Source: Sinorhizobium sp. BG8 (GTDB lineage: Bacteria > Pseudomonadota > Alphaproteobacteria > Rhizobiales > Rhizobiaceae). From it: a stretch of 64,000 nt of DNA. The stretch is taken from positions 3,615,501-3,679,500 of the forward strand of contig NZ_CP044011.1 in the NCBI RefSeq assembly GCF_016864555.1, given 5' to 3'. The position numbers and the translations under genes were made by a program. Of the stretch, positions 8,675-16,850 are shown piece by piece. The first letter of the stretch is position 1. Each line of letters starts with the position of its first letter. Under the pieces are notes generated by a model. It saw nothing but the letters and a program-made list of their open reading frames with translations, was not told the DNA's origin and searched no databases.

Positions 8675-9472
8675 TCACCGCTCCAGATTCTGCAGGTAAA
8701 TGGAAAGGAGCTGGATCTGTGAAGAGATCCCGAGCTTGCGATAGACGTTGCGGCGATGGACCTTGACCGTGCCGGTGGATATCCCGAGCCTCAGCCCGAT
8801 CGACTCCGAGGAATGTCCCTGGAGGACCAGTTCGATGATACCCGCCTCGCGTTCCGTCAGGTTGAGCTTGCGCCAGACCCTGTCGGCGGCGCTTGCCGGT
8901 TCGGCACGCCGCCCCCTGGCGCCTCCCCCCAGTGTTCCATCGAACTGGGCCCCGAGATTCGGCCAGGCACGCCGTGCGAACGCCGAGACGAGAGGCTGCG
9001 CGTAGCCGAGCATCGCGAATTCCCCTGCCGGGAACACTCCCGTGCCCTCTCTACGCATCAGCGAGAGAACGACGGTTATCCCGCCATCGAGCGGCACGAA
9101 GAAGCCGACCTCCTCGGAAAGCCGGGTCTGTGAATAGTAGCTGCGGAAATACTCGCTGGAAAAGAAGCGGTCCGGCGCGAGCTCGCGCATCCGGAACAGT
9201 CCCTCCCGGCCCTGCCGCGCCGTATGATAGAAAGGATCGAGAAGATAGGGGCCGGCCTGGTAGAGGCTGACGAAAACCTCGTGATCGCCGGCATCGAAGG
9301 TGCTGAAGAGGTCGAGCGGCCGTTCCTTGTCGCGATAGGCAAAGACGACCACATCGTCGAAGCGAACGACGGATTGCATCATCCGCAGGAAAACGCCGCC
9401 GGCGTCGGTTGCCGCCTGGAGATCGACCATTTCCGTGATGGCCGAAAACAATGGTGCAAAATCAACCCGCAT
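8675..9472 (-). CDS. LuxR-family transcriptional regulator (orphan)
   Basis: A 265-residue protein whose last 65 residues are a LuxR/FixJ-type helix-turn-helix (LNLTEREAGIIELVLQGHSS, then SIGLRLGISTGTVKVHRRNV). The N-terminal 190 residues are not a recognisable response-regulator receiver, and I cannot confirm an acyl-homoserine-lactone-binding domain. The start is placed at the ATG at 9472; the open frame extends 72 codons further, but that stretch has no conserved content and runs through the divergent promoter region. It is divergently transcribed from a PotABCD-like importer operon, which it probably regulates. No luxI-like gene is present. Confidence 0.8.
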   Translation of the reverse strand: MRVDFAPLFSAITEMVDLQAATDAGGVFLRMMQSVVRFDDVVVFAYRDKERPLDLFSTFDAGDHEVFVSLYQAGPYLLDPFYHTARQGREGLFRMRELAPDRFFSSEYFRSYYSQTRLSEEVGFFVPLDGGITVVLSLMRREGTGVFPAGEFAMLGYAQPLVSAFARRAWPNLGAQFDGTLGGGARGRRAEPASAADRVWRKLNLTEREAGIIELVLQGHSSESIGLRLGISTGTVKVHRRNVYRKLGISSQIQLLSIYLQNLER

Positions 9473-9559
9473 GTCCCCTCCAGACCCCGTCTGCCATGCA
9501 TTGGGCGGGTCCCCTACCTCTTGAGAGGCATACTCCTTCCACGCGCCATTCTCCGCAAC

Positions 9560-9585
9560 TATACCACTCCCGGGGTATATACCAC
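9560..9585. promoter_or_regulatory. Repeated TATACCAC/GGTATATACC site in the divergent promoter
   Basis: TATACCAC occurs at 9560-9567 and again at 9578-9585. GGTATATACC (9574-9583) is a perfect 10-bp palindrome, and TATACC (9560) with GGTATA (9574) forms a dyad over an 8-base spacer. It sits midway between the LuxR-type gene and the importer operon, about 90 bases from each start, as expected for a LuxR-family binding site. Confidence 0.45.
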
Positions 9586-9672
9586 GAAGCACTTTCGCAA
9601 CTAGCATCTCTGGCATACGGTGGCGGAGCGGCCGAGATCGCTCAAAGACCAGAAAAACCGTGGGGAACTGAC

Positions 9673-10758
9673 GTGATTTCCGCTTCAACGAACGACATCG
9701 AGTTCCGTTCGGTGACCAAGCGCTATGGCGCCGTGACCGCCGTGTCGGACATCAATTTTGCCGTACCGAAGGGTGCATTCGTCGCCCTGCTCGGCCCGTC
9801 GGGATGCGGTAAGACCACGTGCCTCAGGATGATCGGCGGCTTCGAGCAGCCCACGGAAGGCGAAGTGCTGATCGGCGGCTCAGTGGCGAACGGCGTCCCG
9901 CCCTACCGGCGCCCCGTCAACATGGTCTTCCAGCAATATGCGCTCTTCCCCCATTTCGACGTCGAGGCGAACGTTGCCTACGGCCTGAAGCAGCTTCGAC
10001 CGCGACTTGCCGCTGCAGAAATCTCGAAGCGCGTCGGTGAGGCATTGGAGATGGTCAGGCTCGGCGGATTTGCCAAGCGCCGCATACACGAAATGTCCGG
10101 CGGCCAGCAGCAACGGGTGGCCTTGGCACGCGCGCTGGTCAACAAGCCCTCGGTGCTTCTTCTCGATGAGCCGCTTGCCGCGCTGGACAAGAAGCTGCGC
10201 ACTGCCATGCAGATCGAGCTCCAGACGCTTCAACGTGAACTCGGCATCACCTTCGTGCTCGTCACGCACGACCAGGAAGAAGCGCTGTCGATGAGCGATG
10301 TCGTCTGCGTCATGAACGCGGGCCGCATCATGCAGTTTGCGACCCCGCAGCAGGTCTACGACAACCCGGCAGATCTTTTCGTCGCCGATTTCGTTGGCAA
10401 GACCAATCGCGTTGCCGCGACCCTCGAACCGGGCTCCGTGGTGAGGCTTGCGAACGGCGCCGCACTTGCGGGCGCGCGGGCGGTCGAGCAAGCAGCCGGC
10501 GCGGTGACGGTTGCCCTCAGGCCAGAGGCTATTCGCCTGTCGCGAGCCGCTTCGGGCAAGACGTCCATACTTGAAGGCACCGTGACGCACCGCATCTTCC
10601 TCGGCTCATCGGCCGAGTATTCCGTCTCGGTCGCAGGACTTGGCGACATGCTCGTCACGGCCGAGCGCCACGGCCTTTCCGACAGAGACCTCGTCGAACC
10701 GGGCGAAAAGGTCATCCTGGAGTTTGATCCCGGCGCAGCGCACATCTTTCCCGCCTGA
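9673..10758 (+). CDS. PotA-like ABC importer ATP-binding protein
   Basis: A 361-residue ATPase of the polyamine/MalK group: Walker A GPSGCGKTT, signature MSGGQQQRVALARAL, Walker B LLLDEP, and a TOBE domain in the last 80 residues. The GTG start at 9673 follows a GGGGAA ribosome binding site; the frame is open further upstream, but that part lies in the divergent promoter region. First gene of an operon with a PotD-like binding protein, two permeases and a short-chain dehydrogenase. Confidence 0.87.
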   Translation: MISASTNDIEFRSVTKRYGAVTAVSDINFAVPKGAFVALLGPSGCGKTTCLRMIGGFEQPTEGEVLIGGSVANGVPPYRRPVNMVFQQYALFPHFDVEANVAYGLKQLRPRLAAAEISKRVGEALEMVRLGGFAKRRIHEMSGGQQQRVALARALVNKPSVLLLDEPLAALDKKLRTAMQIELQTLQRELGITFVLVTHDQEEALSMSDVVCVMNAGRIMQFATPQQVYDNPADLFVADFVGKTNRVAATLEPGSVVRLANGAALAGARAVEQAAGAVTVALRPEAIRLSRAASGKTSILEGTVTHRIFLGSSAEYSVSVAGLGDMLVTAERHGLSDRDLVEPGEKVILEFDPGAAHIFPA

Positions 10759-10799
10759 GGGAACAGGCACGACACAACCAAAAACAAGGGAACAGCGTT

Positions 10800-11960
10800 A
10801 TGTCGAAATGGTACAGAGAGAATGCCCCGATCAGCGCCTCCGGCCTGATGGACGAACTGATGCGGCTGAAACGCGGCTCGGTTACGCGGCGCCACTTCCT
10901 CGGCGTCACCGGACTTGGTCTCGCAGCAGCGGTCCTCGCCCGCCAGCCGGGCCTCTTCAACTCCACCGCATATGCGGCGGATCTCGGCTCGACCATGTCT
11001 CTGGCCACGTGGCCCAACTACCACGATCCGGCAACCTTCGAGAACTTCACCGCAGCGACCGGCGTCGCCGTCGAGGTCAACGTCTTCGGTTCGAACGAGG
11101 AAATGCTGGCGAAGCTCCAGGCGGGCGGCACCGGATGGGACCTCTTCGTGCCCACCAACTACACGATCTCGACCTATGCCAAGCTCGGCCTGATCGACCC
11201 GATCGATCTCGCCCAGGTCCCGAACTTCGACCCGAAGTCTCAGAACATCCGTTTCACAGCGGAAGGCACTGTCGACGGCACCGTCTACGCCCTCCCGAAG
11301 AACTGGGGAACGACGGGCATCGCCTTCAACTCCGACAAGATCAAAGCGCCGGTCACCAGCTGGAAGGACTTCTTCGACGTCGCGATGGGCGAAGCCGATG
11401 GCCGTGCCATGGTGCACGACTACCAGCTGACCACCATTGGAAACGCCCTCGTTTCGCTCGGCTATTCCTTCAACTCGGTGCAGCCCGAAGAATTGGCCAA
11501 GGCCGAAGAGCTGCTGATCAAGGTCAAGCCGCACCTCTACGCCATCAACAGCGACTACCAGCCTTCCATGCGCGCGACCGACGCCTGGCTCACGATGTGC
11601 TGGACCAATGACGGCGCACAGCTCAACCGCGACATGCCGGAGATCAAGTTCGTGCTCGGCAAGGACGGCGGCGAGATCTGGTCCGACTTCTACGCCATAC
11701 CGAAGAGCGCCGCCAACAAGCCGGCGGGCTATGCTCTGCTGAACTTCCTCATGGATCCGGCCAACGCGGTGAAGGAACACATCGCCAACGGGGCTCCGAC
11801 CACTGACAGCCGCGTGCTGGCGCTGCTGCCGGCCGAGGTCACGAGCAACAAGATCGTCTATCCGGACGAGGCATCCCTCACGCCGCTCGAATTCGGCGCG
11901 GCGGTCACGCTGACCGATCCTGCCCGCGCCGAACTGATGGCACGCTTCAAGGCCGCCTGA
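10800..11960 (+). CDS. PotD-like solute-binding protein with Tat signal
   Basis: A 386-residue solute-binding protein of the spermidine/putrescine group. The N-terminus has a long charged n-region, then the twin-arginine motif TRRHFLGVTG (about residues 29-38), a hydrophobic stretch and an AYAAD cleavage site, so export through Tat is likely. The mature protein shows the PotD features SLATWPNYHDP and the LFVPTNYTISTYAKLGLIDP segment. It lies 41 bases after the ATPase gene. Substrates of close relatives range over polyamines and other amines; none is singled out by this sequence. Confidence 0.85.
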   Translation: MSKWYRENAPISASGLMDELMRLKRGSVTRRHFLGVTGLGLAAAVLARQPGLFNSTAYAADLGSTMSLATWPNYHDPATFENFTAATGVAVEVNVFGSNEEMLAKLQAGGTGWDLFVPTNYTISTYAKLGLIDPIDLAQVPNFDPKSQNIRFTAEGTVDGTVYALPKNWGTTGIAFNSDKIKAPVTSWKDFFDVAMGEADGRAMVHDYQLTTIGNALVSLGYSFNSVQPEELAKAEELLIKVKPHLYAINSDYQPSMRATDAWLTMCWTNDGAQLNRDMPEIKFVLGKDGGEIWSDFYAIPKSAANKPAGYALLNFLMDPANAVKEHIANGAPTTDSRVLALLPAEVTSNKIVYPDEASLTPLEFGAAVTLTDPARAELMARFKAA

Positions 11961-11973
11961 CGGCTGGCCAGTT

Positions 11974-12020
11974 CTCCCCTTGGGGGAGGAGCGGCCCGCA
12001 AGGGCCCGGTGAGGGGAATC
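11974..12020. repeat. Intergenic double-hairpin repeat, copy A
   Basis: CTCCCC-TTG-GGGGAG (11974-11988) and GGCCC-GCAA-GGGCC are two short hairpins followed by GGTGAGGGG. The pattern recurs at 16769-16818 and 46297-46390. It lies in the 200-base gap between the binding-protein gene and the first permease gene of this operon. Confidence 0.5.
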
Positions 12021-12172
12021 GTCACGAGGAGATTCCCCTCATTGCCTCGCAGGCATCGGATGTTCGGCCTCCCAGCGGAAGACCTGATGACCGACTGGTA
12101 CAACATTGAAAAGACGGGTTCCCTCCAGGGCACCGGAAACAGAAGCCTCAAGACAGCAGAAGACCTGTGCTT

Positions 12173-13039
12173 ATGCCCCTGACGATGACCGCGAAGAGAA
12201 ATCTCGTCACGACGTCGCTGCTTGCGCCGGCTGTACTGTGGCTGTTCATATTCCTGGTGCTGCCCTTCATCGCAATGCTGGTGTTTTCCTTCGGAGAGCG
12301 TGCGCCGGCAGGCGGATACCAGCCTGCCCTGACGCTTGCACAATACGCGAACCTCCCGGCCCGCGCCGCCGCCTTCTGGAACACGCTGTTGCTTGCCCCG
12401 GCAGGCGCCCTCCTTTGCCTGCTCGTCGCCTACCCCGCCGCCTACTACCTCGCGGTCAAGGCCAATCCGCGCTATCGGCTCCTGCTCGTCTCTCTCATCG
12501 TCGTGCCCTTCTGGACGAGCCTGCTGGTGCGCACCTATGCCTGGATGTACATCCTCGGCTCCCGCGGGTTGCCGCACCTTCTCGACCTGATCGGCATATC
12601 CGACGTGCGCCTGCTGAACACGCCTGGCGCCGTGCTGCTCGGCATCGTCTACGGCTACCTGCCGCTGATGATCATGCCGATCTATGTCAGCCTCGAGAAG
12701 CTCGACCGGCGCCTTCTCGAAGCCTCCGCCGATCTCGGCGCAAAACCCGTCTCGACCTTCCTCGGCGTGACACTGCCTCTCTCCCTTCCCGGCGTCATGA
12801 CCGGTGTCGCACTCGTCACGATCCTGCTTCTCGGAGAATATCTGATCCCGCAGCTGCTCGGCGGCGGCAAGGTGTTCTTCATCGGCAATGCGCTCGTCGA
12901 CCTCTTCCTCCAATCGCGCAACTGGCCCTTCGGCTCGGCGATCGCCGTCACCCTCGTCGTCATCGTTGTCATCGTGCTGACGATCGCGATGCGGATCGCC
13001 TGGAAGGTTTCCGGCAGCAGACAGGTGGATCTCGTCTGA
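12173..13039 (+). CDS. PotB-like ABC importer permease
   Basis: A 288-residue permease with about six membrane helices and the PotB-type segments VPFWTSLLVRTYAWMYILG and EASADLGAKPVSTFLGVTLP (EAA loop). Possible starts are GTG at 12167, ATG at 12173 and ATG at 12185; none has a strong ribosome binding site, so the N-terminus is uncertain by a few residues. Its TGA overlaps the ATG of the next permease by one base (TGATG). Confidence 0.85.
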   Translation: MPLTMTAKRNLVTTSLLAPAVLWLFIFLVLPFIAMLVFSFGERAPAGGYQPALTLAQYANLPARAAAFWNTLLLAPAGALLCLLVAYPAAYYLAVKANPRYRLLLVSLIVVPFWTSLLVRTYAWMYILGSRGLPHLLDLIGISDVRLLNTPGAVLLGIVYGYLPLMIMPIYVSLEKLDRRLLEASADLGAKPVSTFLGVTLPLSLPGVMTGVALVTILLLGEYLIPQLLGGGKVFFIGNALVDLFLQSRNWPFGSAIAVTLVVIVVIVLTIAMRIAWKVSGSRQVDLV

Positions 13040-13863
13040 TGCGCGCCCTGATTTCCGCAGTCTATCTGTTCCTGTACGCTCCGATCGCGCTCGTGGTGCT
13101 GTTCTCGTTCAATGCCGGGCGCAACGCCAGCGAGTTCACGGCATTCTCGACCGTCTGGTATGCCAAGGCGCTGGGCAACACGTTCCTGACGACCGCCCTT
13201 GCCAACAGCCTGATCGTGGCCTTTTCCAGCGCCACCCTAGCCGCGATCTTCGGCACCATGGCGGCGCTCGGCATGCAGCGGTTGGGCGGCCGCATGCGCA
13301 CGGCGCTGGACGGTCTCATGGCGGCCGCCATCGTCGTGCCGGGCGTGGTCATCGGCATTGCAACGCTGGTTGCGCTCGTGGAGGTCTTTGCCTTCGTCAA
13401 TCCTGTCATCGCCGGGATCTGGCCGGGAGACAAACCACCGCAGCTCGGTCTCGGGTATGGTTCGATCATCGCCGCCCACGGGCTCTTCTCGATGGCGCTC
13501 GTCGCCATGATTGTGAAGGCGCGGATCGCCGGTCTCGGCCGGGACATCGTGGAAGCTTCGGCCGATCTCTATGCAACGCCCTGGACAACGTTCCACCAGA
13601 TCGTGCTGCCGCAGATCCTTCCCTCGGTACTTGCGGGCTTCCTGCTCGCCTTCACCTTTTCATTCGACGATTTCATCGTCGCCTTCTTCGTGGCCGGCTC
13701 GAATACGACGCTGCCGATCTATGTCTTCGCCTCAATCCGACGCGGCGTAACGCCGGAAATCAATGCGATTGCCACGATGGTGCTGGTCGCCTCCTTGATC
13801 CTGATCCTCATCGCCCGCTTTCTCATGCGGGAGAAGAAACAGAAATCGCCTGCCGTGGAGTAA
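13039..13863 (+). CDS. PotC-like ABC importer permease
   Basis: A 274-residue permease with six membrane helices and the PotC-type features FSFNAGRNASEFTAFSTVWY near the N-terminus, an EASADLYATPWTTFHQIVLP EAA loop and the AFTFSFDDFIVAFFVAG segment. It is translationally coupled to the preceding permease and ends five bases before the dehydrogenase gene, so all five genes form one operon. Confidence 0.88.
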   Translation: MRALISAVYLFLYAPIALVVLFSFNAGRNASEFTAFSTVWYAKALGNTFLTTALANSLIVAFSSATLAAIFGTMAALGMQRLGGRMRTALDGLMAAAIVVPGVVIGIATLVALVEVFAFVNPVIAGIWPGDKPPQLGLGYGSIIAAHGLFSMALVAMIVKARIAGLGRDIVEASADLYATPWTTFHQIVLPQILPSVLAGFLLAFTFSFDDFIVAFFVAGSNTTLPIYVFASIRRGVTPEINAIATMVLVASLILILIARFLMREKKQKSPAVE

Positions 13864-13868
13864 AGCCG

Positions 13869-14630
13869 ATGATCCTGAAGGACCGTGTTGCCATCGTCAC
13901 CGGAGCGGGCTCCGGTATCGGCCGGGCTGGAGCCGAAATCATGGCGCGCGAGGGAGCCCTCGTCTGCGTTCTCGACCGCGATTCCGCCGCGGCCACACAG
14001 ACCGTGCATCTGATTGCGGATGCTGGCGGAGAAGCCGAGGCGCTCGTGCTCGACGTTACCGACGATGCGGCACTGGAAGCGGGAATAGGCTCCATCCTCT
14101 CCCGGCACGGCCGTATCGACATTCTGCACAATCACGCCGGCGCCCAGGTTTCCGGCGATCTCGAACACGTCGAGGTCGCAGGCTTCGACCGCTCGTGGGA
14201 ACTGAACGTGCGCGCCCATTTTCTTGCCTCGCGGCTCGTCGTGCCCGCAATGAGGGCGCAGGGCTCCGGCGTCATTCTCAATACATCCTCCTCGTCAGGC
14301 GTCATCTACGACCGCGAGATGATTGCCTATACCACCACGAAACACGCCGTGATCGCGATGACACGGCAGATGGCCGGCGACTACGCCAGGTACGGGATTC
14401 GCGTGAACGCGCTTTGTCCGGGCTGGGTGGATACACCCTTCAATGCGCCCTTCATCGCCCAGATGGGAGGACGCAGCGAGATCGAAACCTATATTCGCAA
14501 CAAGGTGCCCATGGGGCGATGGGCCGATGTCTGCGAAATCGCGGAACCGATCCTCTTCCTCGTCTCCGACCGCTCCTCCTACATGACCGGTCAGATCCTG
14601 GTCGTGGACGGCGGCGAATCGATCGTGTGA
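13869..14630 (+). CDS. Short-chain dehydrogenase/reductase
   Basis: A 253-residue classical SDR acting on NAD(P) and an unknown alcohol or ketone. The cofactor motif TGAGSGIG is at residues 11-18 and the catalytic Tyr154 and Lys158 in YTTTK, with Ser141-143 before them. The structural NNAG motif reads NHAG (88-91). The C-terminus GQILVVDGGES is normal for the family. It follows the importer genes at five bases, so its substrate is probably what the importer brings in, or a product of it. Confidence 0.87.
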   Translation: MILKDRVAIVTGAGSGIGRAGAEIMAREGALVCVLDRDSAAATQTVHLIADAGGEAEALVLDVTDDAALEAGIGSILSRHGRIDILHNHAGAQVSGDLEHVEVAGFDRSWELNVRAHFLASRLVVPAMRAQGSGVILNTSSSSGVIYDREMIAYTTTKHAVIAMTRQMAGDYARYGIRVNALCPGWVDTPFNAPFIAQMGGRSEIETYIRNKVPMGRWADVCEIAEPILFLVSDRSSYMTGQILVVDGGESIV

Positions 14631-14633
14631 AGC

Positions 14634-15608
14634 TCACCCCTTCCCCGGCGTCTTCAGCCTTCGCCGTGTCTCGGTCGGGCTCTCGTGATAGTGCGCGCGA
14701 TAGCTCCGGGAGAAGGCCGACGACGAATTGAAGCCGGTCATTGCGGCGATGTCGGCGAATTCGATCTTGGTCTCGATCACCTTCCGGCGCGCCGCGTTCA
14801 GCCTGAGTGCGAGGTAATGCTGGTGCGGAGCAACGCCCATCGTCTCATGGAACAGATCCTGGAGGTGGCGGGCGCTGATGCCGACGCGGCGTGCGAGGCG
14901 CGCAAGCGTTACCGGTGCCTCCACGGTCTCCTCCATAAGTCGCACCGCCTGGCTGACGCGCTGGTCGGCGACGCGCATGTTGCCGAGTGCCGGCACCTGC
15001 AGGAGACCGCCGGTGCGTTCGTGTTCGTAGATGAACAGGCGCGAGACCTCGAGTGCCAGTGAATAGCCCTGCCGGCGGCGGATGATCTCCAGCATCAGAT
15101 CCAAGGTCGGCAGTGAACCTCCCGTGGTGATACGTTTGCCGTCGATGACGTAGCGCTCCCTCAACACGGAAATCTGCGGATAGGCAGCCGCGAAATCCTC
15201 CATGTCCTCCCAGTGGATCGTCACCGAGGAACCGTCGAGTAGGCTCGCTTCCGCCAGCAGCCAGCTCCCTGATTCGATCCCGGCCATCATCGTGCGGTAG
15301 CGAGCCGTGCGGGACAACTGCATCCGGAGTGCCGGCGTGGCGCTCAGCTTCCATTGGTAGCTCGACAGGATGAACAGTGGAAAGGTTTCCTTCTCCGGTC
15401 GAAAGGGACCGTCGACCGGCACCGGAATGCGGCTGCGGGTCTCGATCGGCGCCCCGTCCGGCGAGAAGATCTTCCAGCTGTAGAGATCCTGCCCGGAGAT
15501 GCGATTGGCCGCGCGCAGCGGCTCGATGACCGATGCGACGAGGATCAGGTTGGTCTCCGGCAGCACCAGGATATCGAGATCGAGCGTCTCGGATGACGGA
15601 TCAAGCAC
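14634..15608 (-). CDS. GlxA/CdhR-like AraC-family regulator
   Basis: About 324 residues: an N-terminal DJ-1/PfpI-like domain (about residues 10-185; LDILVLPETNLILVASVIEP) and a C-terminal AraC helix-turn-helix (about 215-315; TLARLARRVGISARHLQDLF, then FADIAAMTGFNSSSAFSRSY). This domain pair marks the GlxA group, which includes CdhR, the carnitine dehydrogenase regulator of Pseudomonas. It is divergent from a carnitine degradation operon, which supports that role. The GTG at 15608 follows GGAGGAG at good spacing; an ATG at 15635 is an alternative start with no ribosome binding site. Confidence 0.85.
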   Translation of the reverse strand: MLDPSSETLDLDILVLPETNLILVASVIEPLRAANRISGQDLYSWKIFSPDGAPIETRSRIPVPVDGPFRPEKETFPLFILSSYQWKLSATPALRMQLSRTARYRTMMAGIESGSWLLAEASLLDGSSVTIHWEDMEDFAAAYPQISVLRERYVIDGKRITTGGSLPTLDLMLEIIRRRQGYSLALEVSRLFIYEHERTGGLLQVPALGNMRVADQRVSQAVRLMEETVEAPVTLARLARRVGISARHLQDLFHETMGVAPHQHYLALRLNAARRKVIETKIEFADIAAMTGFNSSSAFSRSYRAHYHESPTETRRRLKTPGKG

Positions 15609-15723
15609 GACCGAAACTCCTCCAGCGATTTCCATCCTTGTAAAGAATGATGCCGATTTTGCAAAGCACGCGTGGCGTTATTGGCTCGTAATGGCTCCAG
15701 AAGAAAAATTCGGGAGAGACAGC

Positions 15724-16626
15724 ATGCCCCTAGCCATGAACCGCGATGTCTTCATCACCTGCGCCGTTACCGGTTCGGGCGACACGGTGGCGAAATCCAA
15801 GCACGTGCCGATCACGCCGAAGCAGATCGCCGAATCCGCGATCGAGGCGGCAAAGGCTGGCGCAGCAATCGTTCACTGCCATGTGCGCGATCCGGAAACC
15901 GGTGCGCCGAGCCGCCGCAACGACCTCTACAAGGAGGTTACCGACCGCATCCGCCAGGCGGAAGTCGACGTGGTGCTGAACCTGACGGCCGGCATGGGCG
16001 GCGACATGATTTTCGGCAATGTCGAAAAGCCGCTTCCATTGAAGGAACAGGGCACCGACATGGCGGGCGCCACGGAGCGCGTGAGCCACGTTGCCGAATG
16101 TCTGCCGGAAATCTGCACGCTCGATTGCGGCACGATGAATTTTTCGCTCGGCGACTATGTGATGACGAACACGCCCTCCATGCTGCGTGCCATGGCGAAG
16201 CAGATGACCGATCTCGGCGTGCGCCCGGAAATCGAAGCCTTTGATACCGGTCATCTCTGGTTCGCCAAGCAGCTCGTCGAGGAAGGCCTGATCGAGGATC
16301 CGGTGCTGATCCAGCTCTGCATGGGAATTCCGTGGGGCGCTCCCGACGACCTCAACACCTACATGGCGATGGTCAACAACGTGCCGTCCAACTGGACCTT
16401 CTCGGCTTTCTCGATCGGCCGCAACGCCATGGCCTACCCGGCAGCGGCGGTCCTGGCCGGCGGCAACGTTCGCGTCGGCCTCGAAGACAACCTCTATATC
16501 GGCAAGGGTCAGCTCGCTACCAACGCGCAGCTCGTCGAGAAGGCAGTTTCCGTCATCGAGAACATGGGCGCCCGCGTCATCGGACCGGCAGAGGTACGCG
16601 AGAAGCTCAAGCTCAGGAAGCGTTGA
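15724..16626 (+). CDS. Beta-keto acid cleavage enzyme (BKACE, DUF849), probable 3-dehydrocarnitine cleavage
   Basis: A 300-residue BKACE family protein. The zinc ligands His51 and His53 sit in HCHVRD, the NLTAGMGGDM loop is present, and RVGLEDNLYIGKGQLATNAQ near the end is a family signature. BKACE enzymes condense a beta-keto acid with acetyl-CoA to give a new CoA ester and acetoacetate. Next to carnitine dehydrogenase, the expected reaction is 3-dehydrocarnitine plus acetyl-CoA giving betainyl-CoA and acetoacetate. A GGGAGAGA ribosome binding site precedes the ATG. First gene of the carnitine operon. Confidence 0.9.
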   Translation: MPLAMNRDVFITCAVTGSGDTVAKSKHVPITPKQIAESAIEAAKAGAAIVHCHVRDPETGAPSRRNDLYKEVTDRIRQAEVDVVLNLTAGMGGDMIFGNVEKPLPLKEQGTDMAGATERVSHVAECLPEICTLDCGTMNFSLGDYVMTNTPSMLRAMAKQMTDLGVRPEIEAFDTGHLWFAKQLVEEGLIEDPVLIQLCMGIPWGAPDDLNTYMAMVNNVPSNWTFSAFSIGRNAMAYPAAAVLAGGNVRVGLEDNLYIGKGQLATNAQLVEKAVSVIENMGARVIGPAEVREKLKLRKR

Positions 16627-16768
16627 GGACACGGATTGCGGATGGCGCGGCGAACGGCCATCCGGGCGAACTTCCCCCCAATTGAGGGAGAGGAAGGCAA
16701 CCGGAGGGACCGCCTCGCCATCCAGGCAAGCAGGCATTCGGAACAAGAGCCGTAGCGGCAACCTCCTG

Positions 16769-16818
16769 CCTCTCTCCGTTGGGGAGACGGTGGCCCGAAG
16801 GGTCGGATGAGGGGCTAC
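16769..16818. repeat. Intergenic double-hairpin repeat, copy B
   Basis: TCTCTCC-GTT-GGGGAGA and GGCCC-GAA-GGGTC, followed by GGATGAGGGG, repeat the pattern of the copy at 11974. A related but less regular stretch, CCCCCCAATTGAGGGAG, begins at about 16675. The element lies between the cleavage enzyme and the dehydrogenase genes of the same operon. Confidence 0.5.
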
Positions 16819-16850
16819 GGCACACCAACAAAGACGATGGGAACGACCAT

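Noticed and set aside
8675-9472. Quorum-sensing LuxR/LuxI locus
   Set aside because: Only the C-terminal helix-turn-helix is recognisable; no luxI-like synthase is present and an autoinducer domain cannot be confirmed.
12106-13863. A 585-codon reading joining the two Pot permease regions
   Set aside because: The first 311 codons are an out-of-frame Arg/Pro-rich reading of the PotB-like gene. The PotC-like protein starts at 13039.
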